Shown: positions 30,806 through 41,332 of the stretch, piece after piece | Position numbering within the stretch: the first letter of the stretch is position 1 | Layout of the letters: every line of letters starts with the position of its first letter | Made by a program: the position numbers and the translations under genes | Notes under the pieces: generated by a model | Seen by the model: only the letters and a program-made list of their open reading frames with translations | Database searches by the model: none | What the model was told of the DNA's origin: nothing | Assembly: GCA_008729055.1 (NCBI GenBank) | Contig: SDUX01000001.1 | Location: forward strand, 2,464,797-2,528,796 | DNA: 64,000 bases | Direction of reading: 5' to 3' | Source of the DNA: Pyropia haitanensis | Taxonomy: Eukaryota > Rhodophyta > Bangiophyceae > Bangiales > Bangiaceae

Positions 30806-32225
30806 CGGCACGGTAGCGTTTTTGTGGGGGCCGCCGAGCCAGTCGCGCGCGTTGCGAACGCGGTGTCCGCGTCGGTGACGCCGTTTGTCAAATGCGGTGC
30901 GGCACGACCGCGATTCGGACCGCGACAGCGCGCAAGGCAGCGCCTGAAGACGTGCGCGGCGCTGTGGGCCTCGCGCGAGTGGTCCATACTGGGAGCGACA
31001 GCGCCTGTGCCGCGCCTGGCGACGTTGGTGGGGGTGGGCGCGCTCTTCGGCCTGGCTTCCCCGAGGTGCGCCGCTGAGATCACAAGTCGGACCTCCGAGC
31101 TCAGCCTTCCCGCTAAGGCAACCGGTCAGGTCCTGAGCTTCGTACAAGACAGACCGACCGGTGGAGTTGTCCCGTATCCACAGGCTCGGGTCGCATGGAC
31201 GCACGAGGGCCCGATTTCATCGCACCAATAAAAATCGAGGAGGGGACGATGCGTGGTGCAACTCATGGATGGGGGCGCGAGCTGTCGACCGCTCTCAGCC
31301 GCAGCCTGAATGTAGCGGCGCACAGCGCTCGGGCTTGAAACAGCATCAGCCAGTAGAATCTCTGGGATACACAACTTACAGCTGTTTTCGATCGCTGTCA
31401 AGCTTCGTGAAAAAATCACTTCAAAACTGGGATAGATGGATACATTTAGCAGTGTTATCTCTTGGACGGATGTACTTTGGAACGCGAGGGGACTGCAGAT
31501 GTCCCACTCTTGGGCTTTCAATTTGTCATGTACGTAAATACTGGTTTTGCTGTAGATGCTGCGGTGAGGACACTCGCCGGTTGGGGGCGTCTGCCTGCTG
31601 CGACAGCAGTGCGCCGAAGCACAAGGGACTGGTAACGGCTACCAGTGCGCACAGGCCGGCACGCGGCCGCCGGCCAATGGGAGTTGGGTGTCGATAGCGC
31701 TAGCGGCTGGCGGCGGGGGGCAGCGGCAACCGGCAGGGGTTGGGGTTGGTGGCGGGCGGCGGCCGCCGCTGCCGGAGAGGCCGGGGCGGGAAGGGCCGGC
31801 GCCCGCCGGCAGCATCAGTCACCGCTGGGTTGGAGCGTGGCGATTCGCAGCACTACTGGCCGAAGGGGAGCGTCGACGGCTGCTCGTGCGGTGGCTGCTT
31901 CTCCAGTCAGCCGCGGAAGGGGCAATCCCTTGAAGCATGAACGAATCAATAAAGGAGACAGCTTGATAAGCCCAACATCTGAGCGAACTTACGTACTTAT
32001 GGGCGACATCGACTAGAGTCATGAACCTTTGAAGCTGTAACGAAAATATGACAGCTCGTCGGGGGTTAATCGAGTTTCATTTGTAATGTCCTATTCAAAA
32101 CTCAGAACGCGTGTGTGCTTGGGACGCGAGCCTATTAACACTGGTGTGGGTTCGATTCCAGGCATGCGACAGCGAATTTTGCAGGATTTTCAAGGCGATT
32201 TGCACAACACGTCGAACGAGTAGTA
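30806..32225. other. Region upstream of Fanzor 5' end
   Basis: 1.4 kb with no recognised gene. 30806-31230 is GC-rich and probably the Fanzor promoter/leader. 31320-31560 and 31940-32200 are AT-richer. At 32108-32169 there is a 62-nt tRNA-like remnant: GCGTGTG could pair with CATGCGA, and GGTTCGATTCC matches a pol III B box, but there is no room for an anticodon arm. Confidence 0.35.
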
Positions 32226-32230
32226 ATATC

Positions 32231-32276
32231 CCAGTAGTACTACTGGTGAGTGGTGGCATCCCAGTAGTACTACTGG
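32231..32276. repeat. Two copies of a perfect 16-bp palindrome, 30-bp period
   Basis: CCAGTAGTACTACTGG occurs at 32231-32246 and 32261-32276, embedded in a 30-bp tandem unit (GTGAGTGGTGGCATC as spacer). Each copy is its own reverse complement. It could be a protein-binding site or transposon end debris. Confidence 0.85.
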
Positions 32277-32581
32277 TGAGCGGTGGCATCCGTGAGCCGT
32301 GCCACGCGTGAATGCGAGAAGTACAACTCGACTTGATCGTTGCCAGGTTAACTATTAAGAATTCTTCGATGGAATTGTTTCATGATTTTATCAAGTCCGC
32401 ACAGTTCCATAGAACACGTTGAAGTTTGGTGTACCCGCGTCCGCCTCATTGCCCTGTGCCGCGCCCCGCCCTCGTCCCGCCCCCTTGCCGGCCGGCGCCA
32501 GCAGTCCACGTCCGAGAAAGGGTTAAGCGCTGCAAGTAAGTATGGATTGATGGAAGTAAGGTTGGCAACCCACAACCCGCG

Positions 32582-33593
32582 ATGAGGTTACTTGAAGGGT
32601 CCAGACGTACTCGTACCTGGATACTCGGTCGCGGGTTGCCGCCACGTCGGCACGTTGTCCCATCGTGCACCAAGGTCGTTTCGCTCAGCTCCGTTTTCTC
32701 CTCTCGGCAGGCGTCGGGCGGCTCTCCTGTTTGCACCAGCACTCGCCCAGCACTCCCGGGGCCGCCATTTCTGTCGTCGCCGCGCCAGCGGCGCACCGCC
32801 CGGGCAGTGGCGGCGGCGGCGGCCTCGGCGCCCGCACCGGCGGCGCGGCGGCCGCCGCCCTCCGCCAAATCTGGTGCGTGGCCGCTCTGGGCGCGCGTGG
32901 TTGCGCTGCTGGCCGCTTCCGCGCGGCGTTTGTCGCGGGAGGCGACGGCTGTAGAGGCGGACCAGGGGGAAGGGGCGCCGAGGGGGGAAGGGGGGGGGGG
33001 GGGAGGGGGGGCGGTGACCGTACGCATCGTTGGCGAATGGGTGCGGGATACGCTGTTGGGAGGGGCGGCGGAGGGGGGGGGGGGCGGCGCGACGGCGGCG
33101 GCGGTGGTGGTGGCGGGGCGGGCGGCGGCGGCGGCGGCGGCCTTTCTCCGCGGCCGCCTCGGCGTGTCCCTCCGCCACGCGGTGGCGGTGGCGGCCGCGC
33201 ACGGGGCGGCGGCGGAGGTGGCGGCGGTGGCGGCGACGGCGCCTGTGGCGGCGGCGTCTGCGGAAGACGCGACGGCGGCGGTAGCGGGGGCGGCGGCGGC
33301 GGCTGGTGCGGCCACGCGCGGGGAGGTACATGGCGGCGCCGCCGCCGGTGGGTTACCGGCCCGAGGCGGAGGCGGCGGTGGCAGCGGCGGCGGCGGCGGC
33401 GCTGGCGGTCGCAGTGGGCCCCGCCGCGGTGGCGGTGGGAGGGGAGGTCCGTGGAAGTGAGAATGCTGCGGAGGAGTTCCCGCTTCGGGAGCGAGGCGGG
33501 GCAGGAGGGGAGGGGAGGGGCGCCGGGGGGGGGATCCGCCTCGACGGTGGGAAGGTAGCACAGGCGTTCGAGCATCCACGACAGTAGCGGAGG
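32582..33593 (+). CDS. Hypothetical Ala/Gly-rich protein
   Basis: The ATG at 32582 (MRLLEGSRRTRTWILGRGLP) opens a frame with a Ser/Arg/Pro-rich start that could be an organelle presequence. It is followed by VTVRIVGEWVRDTLLGGAAE, FLRGRLGVSLRHAVAVAAAH and long Ala-rich helices with high G/C third positions. That frame ends at 33460. A second + frame (33306-33587) continues more naturally from VGYRPEAEAAVAAAAAAALA to the stop at 33585, so a frame change near 33300 is likely. No family is recognised. Real coding is plausible, function unknown. Confidence 0.35.
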
Positions 33594-35574
33594 CCGCTGC
33601 CGCCGTCGCCGGCGGCGGACGTATGGGCGGCCTCCCCAGGAGACGGCGGGGGGGGGCGGCCAAGGCAGGGACCCCTCTCCCCCCTCCGCGTGAAGCCCCC
33701 GTCCCCCCGCGTCGTCGCCCCCCCACCCCCCGCGTCAGCCCCCCCCCCCCGCCCGCGTCGCCCCCCCCCCTCCCCCCCGCATCATCTTCCACCCTCCCCT
33801 TCTCTCCCACGCCCCCCCCCCCTGAACTCCCCCCGCCCCCCCCCACCGTACCGTCACGGCGCGTCGGCCACGGCCACCACGCACCCTACCCCCACCACGG
33901 CCGCTACCCCCCCCCCCCATACCACCCACCGCAACACCCCTCTCCGGGTTACGGCCCCCCCGGACCCCGCCCCCGGCACCCGACGGCGCCAGCGCCGCCC
34001 CGATGTGCTCGATGGCGGGCGGGGCGGCGGGGGGGTCGCCGCCGCCGCGCCGGAGCTCGTCGATGGTCTCGCCGTCGCGGCGGCCGCCCCGCTGGGGACG
34101 CCCGCTCGGGAGGAGGAGGTCGCCGCAACGGCCGCGGTGGCAGGGGCGGTGGAGCGGCTGGCGGCCGCGTCGCCGGCGGCGACGGCGGCCGAGGCAGCCG
34201 CCGCGGAGCTCCCGCCGCTCGTCGCCCACCCGCCGGCGCGCCGGGGGGGGGGGGGCGGGGGGGGGGGGGGGGGAGGGAATGTGACACGCGGCCGGGGAAG
34301 GGCGCCGCCAAGGGGGGGGGGGCGGGCGTGCCGGGCTCCTCAACGCTGCGAGGGCGCGGCGAGCGCAAAGACGATGGGGGGGGGGGGGAAAGACGGCCGA
34401 GAGCAGAGCTGTGCACGCCCCCCCCCCCCCCCAATGGCCAGAACCAGCGATTGCCTTGGTGCAGACAATGCCAGCAGACCAGCCTACGCGGGAGCCTCGT
34501 GGCACCGTGAAGTCGGCTCGTCGCACTTGTTGGACACCCGCCACACCCCGGGCTCCACAGCGGGACTGGAGGGGTCATGTTCCGATGTACGGCCAAATCC
34601 TTTGCTAATATGGACTTGAATCAGCTGGTCCCCTGACGCTTAGAGGCCAGATCCCAGGGGACCAGGCGGGGGGCCGATTCCAGGCAATCCAGGGGGGGGG
34701 GTGGTCCCCTCAGGCCGAGTGGATACTGCTTCCCCGTCCCGCGAGGGGCGGCGAGCCGGCAAATTGTGTACGAGGCGAACTACTTTCGAACACGCCTCTT
34801 CAAGGGTCGTTGGCCAAACGATGCCACACGCACAATGGGCAGGCTGTCGCCTCCTCATTTCTTTCGGCAATAATTCCTACTGACTGTCAGGTACGTGCAA
34901 GCCGCGAGCCCCCCCCCCCCCCCTCACAGCGCCCCCCCCGCCTAGACGCGCGCCGCCCAATCTCCCCCCCCCCACTATTGACCGCCCCCCGCCGCGTCGC
35001 ACCCACGCCCGCCGCAGGCGGCAGCCTGGCACGCGCGCGCGGCGGCCAGACCGGCCGGCCCCGTTTGCGGGGCGCCGCCGGCCGCCCCCCCCCCCGCGCG
35101 TCGGCCCCGCCTCCGCCGCCTCCTCCCCTCCCCCCGCTCCCCTTCCCGTTGGCAGACCCCCACCGGGTGCGGCCAGCGCATCTGGCGTCGGCGCCCCCCC
35201 CCCCCGCCGCCCCGGCCGCGCGTCACGCCGTCACGGACGCGGCCGGCGGCGCGTCGTCCCCCCCCCTACCCCCCCCCCCCCCCTCCCCCCCACCCCCTCC
35301 TCCCCCAACCACGCGGTGCTCGCCGCGAGCGCCCCCCCCCTCCCCCCCTCCCCCCCTAGACCCTGCAGGCACGCAGCTTTGCAGGTGTTGGACGCGGCGA
35401 GGCCCGCCCGCACCGCCGCTGCTGCCGGGGCCTTGGCCGCGCGCAGGCGCGCGGCGGCGGGTGGCGGGAGGCCCTATGACGCGCGGCGTGTGGCGGCGCC
35501 GCTGGTGAGGTCTGGCCGACGCGCCCGCCGCCCCTGCTGTCGCCGCCCGCCGCCCGCCCCCCGCCGCCTGCCGC

Positions 35575-35620
<46 letters not shown>

Positions 35621-35879
35621 TCCTGTCGCTGTCGCCGCCGCCGCGGTCGGCCGTGGCACCCTCTGCCCCCGCACAGCGGCCGGCAGGTGGGGTGCTGGGT
35701 GGGTGGGTGGGTGAGGCGGGACCTACGACCCGGCCGCCCGTGGCACCGCCGCCGCCGCCCAGCGCGCGTGCCGCCTGGCGCTGGCTGTCTGCGCTGCCGC
35801 AGCCTGCCCCTACGTGCCTGCCAGACGTCGGCCGTGGTCTGGCCACCACCCAAGCCAGGGGTGGCCCCGAGGGGCGGGG
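33594..35879. other. 2.3 kb of low-complexity DNA with possible exons
   Basis: 33700-33960 is nearly pure C with Pro-coding frames. 33985-34240 (+) reads VLDGGRGGGGVAAAAPELVD, GTPAREEEVAATAAVAGAVE, which looks coding but matches nothing I know. 34500-34890 is mixed and includes a foldback. 35385-35502 (+) could be an internal exon: it follows CTTTGCAG, encodes VLDAARPARTAAAAGALAAR, and ends before GTGAGG. I cannot assemble a gene. Confidence 0.3.
34625..34665. repeat. Perfect 11-bp foldback
   Basis: CTGGTCCCCTG at 34625-34635 pairs exactly with CAGGGGACCAG at 34655-34665 across a 19-nt loop. A related GTGGTCCCCTCAGG lies about 40 bp further on. It may be the end of a small foldback transposon or a hairpin RNA element. 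Confidence 0.7.
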
Positions 35880-36659
35880 TTACAGACGTACGGGGGTGGG
35901 GGGGGCGGCGAAGCGGGGAGAGGGGGGTTGAGTAGAGAGGGCTAACGTCTGCACGGGTCGCAGCCTGCCTGCTTTGGTGTGACCGGGGGGGGGGGGGGGG
36001 GGGGGAGGGGGGGAGGGTGGAGGGCAGCTGCTCACCCCGCCTGCGCCCTGCCGGCTGACCTGGCCCCCTCTGTTTTTTTGTGGTGGTGCTGCCGCGCGGG
36101 CCACCCGGCTGCTGCCCCTCGTGGGTGGGGCGTAGGGTTGGCCGTCGGCCGACGCGAGTTCAGCCTCCCCCGGGCCGCCCATTCCGCCCCTCCACCTCTC
36201 CCCACATGAGGTGGGCATATCAGGGGGGCGCCGATTGTCAGCAGCCGCGGTCGGCGGCGCCGCCACCCCCCCCACGCTGCCGCCCTCCACCCCCCCTGCT
36301 GCCGCCGCCGCCGCGGCTACCGCCGCCGCCGCCGCCGCTGTCGCCGCCGCCGCCGCTGTCGCCGCCGCCGCCGCTGTCGCCGCCGCCGCCGCCGCCGCCG
36401 TCACGCGGGCCGCCCCGACGCGGGCCGCGGTGCCGCGGGCGGGGCGGCACCGCCGCGAGCGGGCGACCGGGCGGCCGCGAGGCGGTCGGCGTGCGCGGCC
36501 GCGGCGCGCGGCGCGCGGCGCCGCCCGCCACGGCGCGCCGCCCGCGGGCGGCGGGCGGGCACCGCCGCGGGCGCCGCCCGCAGATCCGCGCGCGGCCGCC
36601 GGCCGCACCTCCCCGCGCGCCGGCGGCGCCACGCGCCCGCACGGGGCGCGCACACGCAC

Positions 36660-37873
36660 GCCGCCGCGGGCGCCTCCAACCCCCCCGCCCCCCCCGCCCG
36701 GTGGCGTCCCCTCGCCCGCCGCCCCCAGCGCCGCCGCCACCCGCCCGACCACCGGCGGCACGTCGGCGGCGGGGGCCTCCCCCCCACCCGCGGCCGCCGC
36801 GGCGGCGCCCCCGCCGGCGGCGGCCGCCGCGTCGGCCAGGGCGGCCACCCCCCGCGCGACGGCGCGCCACCCGTCGGCGGGGCCCGCCCCCCCCCCCGCC
36901 CGCGCGCCCGGCGCCACCCCCGCCTCCAGCGCCGCGAGGCCGGCGGCGGCCAGCGGGCGCCCGCCGACGGCCACCCCCGCCAGCACGTCCGCGGCGGCCG
37001 CCACCGCCACGCCACCGCCGCCCCGGCCGCCGCCACCGCCGCCGACGCCGCCGCCGCGGGCTGCGACGGCCGCCAGGGCGGCCACCGCCGCGGCGGCGGC
37101 GGCCACCGCGTACGCCCCGTCCGCGGAACCCGCCGCCACCACCGCCGCGACGGCGCGCAGCGACGCCGCCACCGCCGCGGGCGGCGGTGGGGGCGCCCCC
37201 CCCGCCGCCGCCGCCGACCGCGCCACCGCCGCCGGCAGCCGCAGGTCCGCCCCCGCGTAGTACACCACCGGCGCGAGGGCGTCGGCCCAGGTGGCGGCGG
37301 CCGCCGCCGCCGCCGTCGCGGCCTCCCCCCCCCCCCCCTTCCCCGCCGCCGCCGCCGCCGCCGCGCGGCGGACCAGCGCAGGCAGCGCGGCGGCGTCGGC
37401 GGCGGCGGTGGCGGCGGCGGCGGCGCCCCCCCGGGGCGCTCGCGCCAGCACCGCGGCGGCGAGCGCCGCCCACGCGGCCCCGTCGGGGGTGGCGGCGGCG
37501 ACCGCCACGCGCGGCACCACCGCCGCCACCCGCACGGCGGCGGCGGGCGGCAGCGCCGCCGCCACCGCCGCCGCCGCGGGGGCGGCGTCGCTTCCACCGC
37601 CGCCGCCGCCGCCGACGCCGCCGTCGACGCCGCCACCGCCCGCCGCCGCCCCCGCCGCCCCCGCCCCCGCCCCCGCCGGCAGCAGCAGCGCCGCGACGAG
37701 GCGGCGGCAGGCGGCGCCGCCGGCGGCGGCGGGCGGGGCGGCCGCCCGGGCGGCCGCGCAGGACGCCACCGGCGCCGCGCTCACGAGCGGCGACAGGTGC
37801 GCCGCCGCCGCCACGAGCAGCGCCGCCGCGCGCGCAAGCGGCGGCTCCCCCGCGCCCGCCGCTACCGCCGGTC

Positions 37874-37912
<39 letters not shown>

Positions 37913-38121
37913 TGGGGGTGCGCAGCGCGCGCCCCCCCACCGCCGCCATCACCGACGCGTCCAGCACCGCCACCGCCGACGCGGCCACGACCGCCCATGC
38001 CGATGGGGCGCGCGCCACCCCCCCGCCCACCCCCGCCGCCGCCGCCACCACCGCCGCCCCCGCCCGCCCCCCCCCCCCTGGCCCCACCGGCGGCCGCCGC
38101 CGCGGGCGCTCCCCCCCCCCC

Positions 38122-38153
<32 letters not shown>

Positions 38154-38656
38154 GGGCACCGCCCGCAGCCACGCGGCCAGCCCCAGCGCGACCGCCCCGT
38201 CGGCGGCGCGGCGGAGGGCGGGCACCCCCCCCCCCCCCCCCCCCCCCCCCCGCCCCCCCCCCCCCCGGCGGCGCCCCCCGCCAGCGGCGCCGCCGCGACC
38301 ACCGCCGGCAGCAGGGCGGCGCCGACCGCCGCGGCGGCGCCGGGCGGCGCCGCGACCAGCAGCCGCGGCAGCGCCGCAAACGCGTCGGCGGCGGCGGCGA
38401 GGGCGCGCGCGCGGGGGAGGGCGTCGGCGGGGTCCCCGGCGGGCGTCGCCTCCCCCCACACCGTGCGGAGGGTGGCCGCCAGGCCCGCCGCGTCCGCGAC
38501 GGACAGGGCGGCGGCGGCGGGCGGGAGGGCGCCCCCGCCCCCGTCGCCGCCCCCGCCGCCGCCGCACCTACCACCACCACCGCCGCCGCCACCGCCGTAG
38601 CCGCCGCCGCCGCCTCCGTGCCACCGCGCGGCGGCCGTGCGCAGCGTGTACACCAC
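36660..38656 (-). CDS. Hypothetical Ala-rich, possibly helical-repeat protein
   Basis: Limits are approximate. On the minus strand, VVYTLRTAAARWHGG is followed by AALSVADAAGLAATLRTVWG, EATPAGDPADALPRARALAA, ADAFAALPRLLVAAPPGAAA, then after G runs VPALRRAADGAVALGLAAWL, VVAASAVAVLDASVMAAVGG, LVRRAAAA, WADALAPVVYYAGADLRLPA and LADAAAAAGG. The pattern of paired Ala/Leu helices is like HEAT/ARM repeats, but no signature proves it. The frame changes in the G/C runs at 38108-38145 and 38227-38267. A possible start is the ATG at 38760 in a first exon; the 3' end fades into Arg/Gly-rich sequence below about 36700. Function unknown. Confidence 0.4.
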
Positions 38657-39224
38657 GCGGGATGACGGAGGGTGAGGCAGGCAGGGGGGGCAGCGGGCGG
38701 CAGTGGCGGCGGTGGCGGGGGCCACGCCTGTGAGTCCCGGGGCGCGGTGGGGAGTGGCATGGTGGTGCACGCCAGGGGAGGGTGGGGGGCCGCTAAGCAG
38801 GGGGCAATGGGGGGAGACGCCCCCGCGCTCCGCCCCGCCGCCGCCGCATGCCAGTGGTGATGCCGGCTGCGGCGGCGGCGGCGCGGCGCGAGGTCGTTCG
38901 CGGCGCGGCGTGCGTCGCCGGCTGGGTGGCGGCGCCTGTGGCTGGCGGTGGGGGCGCAGCCGCCGCCGTGAAAGCTCGCGCGGTTGTACGTCTTGCCGAC
39001 CACCACGAAAGCCACGGACCGCACCCGCAGCACGTCTCCCACCTTTCTTCCCCAGCCCCCGCCCCCCCCCCTGCGCGGTTTGCCCCATCCCACTGGCCGC
39101 CAAATCCAGGCCGCCCAAATACCGCTAAAACGGGGCAGGAGAGAGGGCCGTTCCAAGACTCTGATTGGTCGAAGCCTCGGCACGGACGCAGAGCTGCATG
39201 TGCGTGCCGTGCCGAGCCTTGAAT

Positions 39225-39267
39225 AGAGAGTTTTTACAACCCGTCCGTGAGATCGTTTGTGACAACG
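39225..39267 (+). repeat. Left terminal inverted repeat of Harbinger-like element
   Basis: Starts AGAGAGTTTTTAC. Its inverted partner is at 40178-40220, with four mismatches in 43 bases. Confidence 0.85.
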
Positions 39268-40219
39268 TGGCACCAAATTCTTTACAAAAAGGGGGCTACT
39301 ACCTCCAAAACGATCTCACAGAGATCTCACGTGAGATGAGTCCGTGACCAGAACGGCGTGAGTTGTCACGGACCGAGAGTATTTGTGAGATCTCTTAGAC
39401 TGCCCTAAGTTGCACACGTGTCGCCTGAGAGGGCATTTGTTGTACACTTACTCTGTGGGCTGCGCCGCCCCGGGCCAGCCTCTTGTGGCGCTGTCCCGCG
39501 CTCTTCTGCGCCGGTCCATGCCAGCACCCTGCTGTGCTCCACGCAGCGCTTACCCTCCGCGCCTAGGCTTCGAGTCCAGGTCAAACCATCGCGCAGGGGA
39601 CGCAAGGCGTCTCAAAACAATGCAGAGGCACTCCACAGGTGTAATGGCATATCTAGTCAAGCTCACAGCGTCTCCCACGTGCAACAGATCCACCAAGCGC
39701 CCAATGTCAGAAGGGAGGAAACGAAAGAGGGACAACGCCTCCGACGAAGAGAACGAGTTGATGTTGAAGCGTACAGCGGTCACTCGTCGAGACCGGGCCA
39801 AAGAGAGCGCGACTTCCCGATGGGCTCTTCTGTAGGCCTCGACGAGAGGGGACATGTCGACCATGGCCAAATCCATCGCATGACCAGCTAGAAGCGCCAC
39901 CCTCAGGCGGCGCCGTCGAGCGCGCCAGAAGCGCAGAGTGTGAGTGCGGATGGCGACCATCGTTGTCGCCGCCGGCGCTGTGCACACAGGCGGCGGGAAT
40001 ACTGGCGCGGAGCGTGTGGTCATGAGGGGTGGGGCCGGCGGGGGCCCAGCGTGCGGAGAAATTGAAGGCAATCCTCATTCCAAGGAGTTCTCACAAAGAG
40101 ATCTCACGGTCGCGTTGTAAAAACCAGTGTGACGCTTGGTTCGCCTCGCCGTGGCTGACAACCCATTACAGCTGAATCGTTCTCACAAACGATCTCACGG
40201 ACGCGCAGTAAAAACTCTC
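39226..40219. mobile_element. PIF/Harbinger-like DNA transposon, non-autonomous
   Basis: Terminal inverted repeats of 43 bp (39225-39267 and 40178-40220) agree at 39 of 43 positions. They start AGAGAGTTTTTAC and share GTCCGTGAGATCGTTTGTGA. Flanks allow a TA duplication (39224-39225 and 40220-40221) or AAT if the first A belongs to the repeat. The motif GATCTCAC recurs near both ends as subterminal repeats. Inside is a truncated Harbinger-type transposase. Confidence 0.8.
39550..40023 (-). pseudogene. Truncated DDE (Harbinger-type) transposase N-terminus
   Basis: The ATG at 40023 (MTTRSAPVFPP). Residues from about 100 read INSFSSSEALSLFRFLPSDI, then GRLVDLLHVGDAV, ITPVECLCIVLRRLASPARW, FDLDSK. 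This matches the N-terminal helical part of Harbinger/DDE_Tnp_4 transposases (F.. .DI.RL...L, ..G.EALLILLRRLA.P.R..DL...FGRS). The family continues for about 250 more residues with the DDE triad; here the frame ends at 39550 and the catalytic part is absent. It would need transposase supplied elsewhere. Confidence 0.65.
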
Positions 40220-40220
40220 T
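40178..40220 (-). repeat. Right terminal inverted repeat of Harbinger-like element
   Basis: Ends GTAAAAACTCTCT. Inverted copy of 39225-39267. Confidence 0.85.
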
Positions 40221-41304
40221 AATACGGGCTGGGAACGGGTCGAATGGAGCCCGCATGCGATGGTGGCAGGACCGTGCCGCGATACATCAGGTATTCCTGG
40301 GCCGTACTTGCGACCCCCCTCGCGGGTCAAACATATGACAGCTTATTCGTCACATGCCGTCACAAGCCTGGGTACTTGAAGACCCCCCCCCGTGCCGGCC
40401 GTGGAGGGGGCACTGTCTGCGTTGCTAGCGGTGCCCTGTGCTGTGGGGACGGGACGCTCGCCGCATCCGCCGCAGGCTAGGCGCGCGCGGTGGCGGAGAC
40501 CGTTTGGAGCGCTGACTGAAGCGCGGACTGGGCACTCGCGCGGACGCACTCGCCAGCATATGTAACAGAGAATCCGCATTCGCGGAACTGGGATTATCGA
40601 ATAGGGCCCTGGGGAAGGACCGCCCTGGCCGGGCTGAGCCGGTACGGAAGGGGAACGCCAAAACGGGGGGGGGGGGGGCCGCCTGCCTGGTGCGGGGGGG
40701 GGAGGGGGGCCGAGGGGCGCAGCGGCGCCAGCCGTGGCGGGGAGAGGGGCGGGAGGCCCCGTGCCGCCACCGCCATCGCCGCCGTCGCCGCCACCGCCGC
40801 CGCCGCGGCCGCCGCCGCTACCGCCGCCGCTTGAACTGCGGCACCGACGCCGGCCGCGCGCCCGCCCCCGCCCGGCGGCTCATCGCCACTCCACGGCGGC
40901 GACGGAGGCGGCGACGGCGGCGGCGGCGGTGGCTGCGGCAGCGGCTCGTGGTTGCGCCGCGGCAGCAGCATGCCGGGCGGGCACGCCTGGCGCCGCCGCC
41001 GCCGCCGCTGCGGCGCCTGCTGCAGGGGGGGACATTCCCCGGCCAGCGCCGCCCGCCGCCGCGGGCGCGTCGCCGGCCGCCGCCAGGTGTCTCCCGGCGG
41101 CGGCGTCCTCCCCCCCCCCCCAAGCGGGCTTCCGCCGCTTCCCCCCCCCCGTCCGCCCAAAGGACGGCAACGACGACGGGCACAAGCGACGGCACTACGT
41201 CGGAGCGGCAGCCGGCAGCCAGTCTCATCCGCACGGTGCACTTTGGAGGGAACAGCAGGCCGCAACTTGTTCTCATAATTTCCGATGCGGCAGCCCGCGT
41301 TAGC
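40221..41304. other. Between two transposons: mixed then GC-rich low complexity
   Basis: 40221-40580 is mixed composition without a gene. 40650-41170 is GC-rich with competing Ala/Pro-rich frames on both strands, for example - strand MLLPRRNHEPLPQPPPP and + strand TAATEAATAAAAVAAAAARG. None is recognisable and I do not assign a gene. Confidence 0.3.
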
Positions 41305-41306
41305 TA

Positions 41307-41332
41307 TGGCACGTCCGCTAAAAATGGGACAC
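41307..41332 (+). repeat. Left terminal inverted repeat, 26 bp
   Basis: TGGCACGTCCGC then T, AAAAATGGGACAC. The partner at 43114-43139 has C in place of the T. Confidence 0.9.

Noticed and set aside
39539..39560. TTCGAGTCC word as a tRNA gene B box
   Set aside because: It lies within the Harbinger-like element and no cloverleaf can be drawn around it.
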